A stretch of DNA of 64,000 nucleotides from Nectonema munidae (lineage: Eukaryota > Nematomorpha > Nectonematoida > Nectonematidae): NCBI GenBank assembly GCA_030549495.1, contig JAUIRK010000153.1, positions 62,001-126,000 of the forward strand, in the 5' to 3' direction. The notes under the pieces were generated by a model, which searched no databases, was not told where the DNA came from, and saw nothing but the letters and a program-made list of their open reading frames with translations. A program made the translations under genes and the position numbers. Positions 63,624-64,000 of the stretch are shown here, in pieces. Each line of letters begins with the position of its first letter. Position 1 is the first letter of the stretch.

Positions 63624-64000
63624 TCAGAGGCTTCTTTACGAACAAAGTAACTTCATAATATTGCAAGAAGAATGTTGGGTTGTTTGCAAAATATGTCCTC
63701 TTGATCATATGGTTTTGAAATCTATTTTGACAAAACTAATAAGCAGAATTAGTCAATCTTTTTTGTCAAAGGCATATTATTTCAAATTTATAATAGTTTA
63801 TACTGCTACATCAAAATTTTTATTATTACTATTTTTCACCAAATCATCAAAAATGTTCAGCCAGTATTTTTTTAAATAGATTTATTGTTCGGGTGATGTT
63901 TATTCAGTGATAAGACTAGTATATAGCAACATAAAATAATGCTTTCCGTATAGTATTCAACTTCAACTTAAAATTCGCAAAAAGTACGTGGACGAAATAA

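Overview
The window is very AT-rich metazoan nuclear DNA. It has long intergenic and intronic stretches, short introns of about 36-65 nt beside multi-kilobase ones, and a dense, old load of DNA transposons. Protein resemblances and the mix of element families (piggyBac, hAT, pogo/Tigger, Tc1/IS630, Merlin-like, CR1/Jockey-type LINE, tRNA-derived SINEs) point to an arthropod; a crustacean such as a copepod is my best guess, but no species-diagnostic sequence is visible. No prokaryotic or organellar features, CRISPR array, rRNA or convincing tRNA gene were seen.

Two single-copy host genes carry the window and neither is visible as one open frame. I assembled both from splice sites, phase agreement and recalled family sequences. 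The first is an SKP2-type F-box/leucine-rich-repeat protein (plus strand, 7015-14401, eight exons), the substrate receptor of an SCF ubiquitin ligase. The second is Mediator subunit MED24 (minus strand, start codon at 61528, stop at 21727), a gene of about 40 kb with at least 17 exons. Its introns hold most of the transposons listed here.

Layout: 0-7 kb holds a truncated piggyBac transposase and small repeats. 7-14.4 kb is SKP2, with hAT pieces and minisatellites in its introns. 16.9-20.9 kb is a decayed member of a multicopy orphan protein family, split by about 2.7 kb of tandem-repeat DNA. 21.7-61.5 kb is MED24, containing in order a LINE (26.3-27.9), a Tigger relative (29.3-30.1), two complete-ended hAT elements 199 bp apart (34.8-36.6 and 36.8-39.4), a 150-bp satellite-bearing element (42.5-44.7), a pogo element (45.8-47.25), a 6.8-kb composite with long inverted repeats (49.5-56.3), and pogo, Tc1 and SINE fragments (56.6-60.5). 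61.5-64 kb is nearly empty apart from a small inverted-repeat element.

The most unusual parts are: the 6.8-kb composite, whose ends are arrays of a ~21-bp repeat in opposite orientations and which contains remains of three transposase superfamilies plus a duplicated GC-richer 0.52-kb segment of unknown origin; a repeat family whose two copies differ mainly in the number of internal 150-bp units (about 4 against about 12); and the orphan gene family at 17-21 kb.
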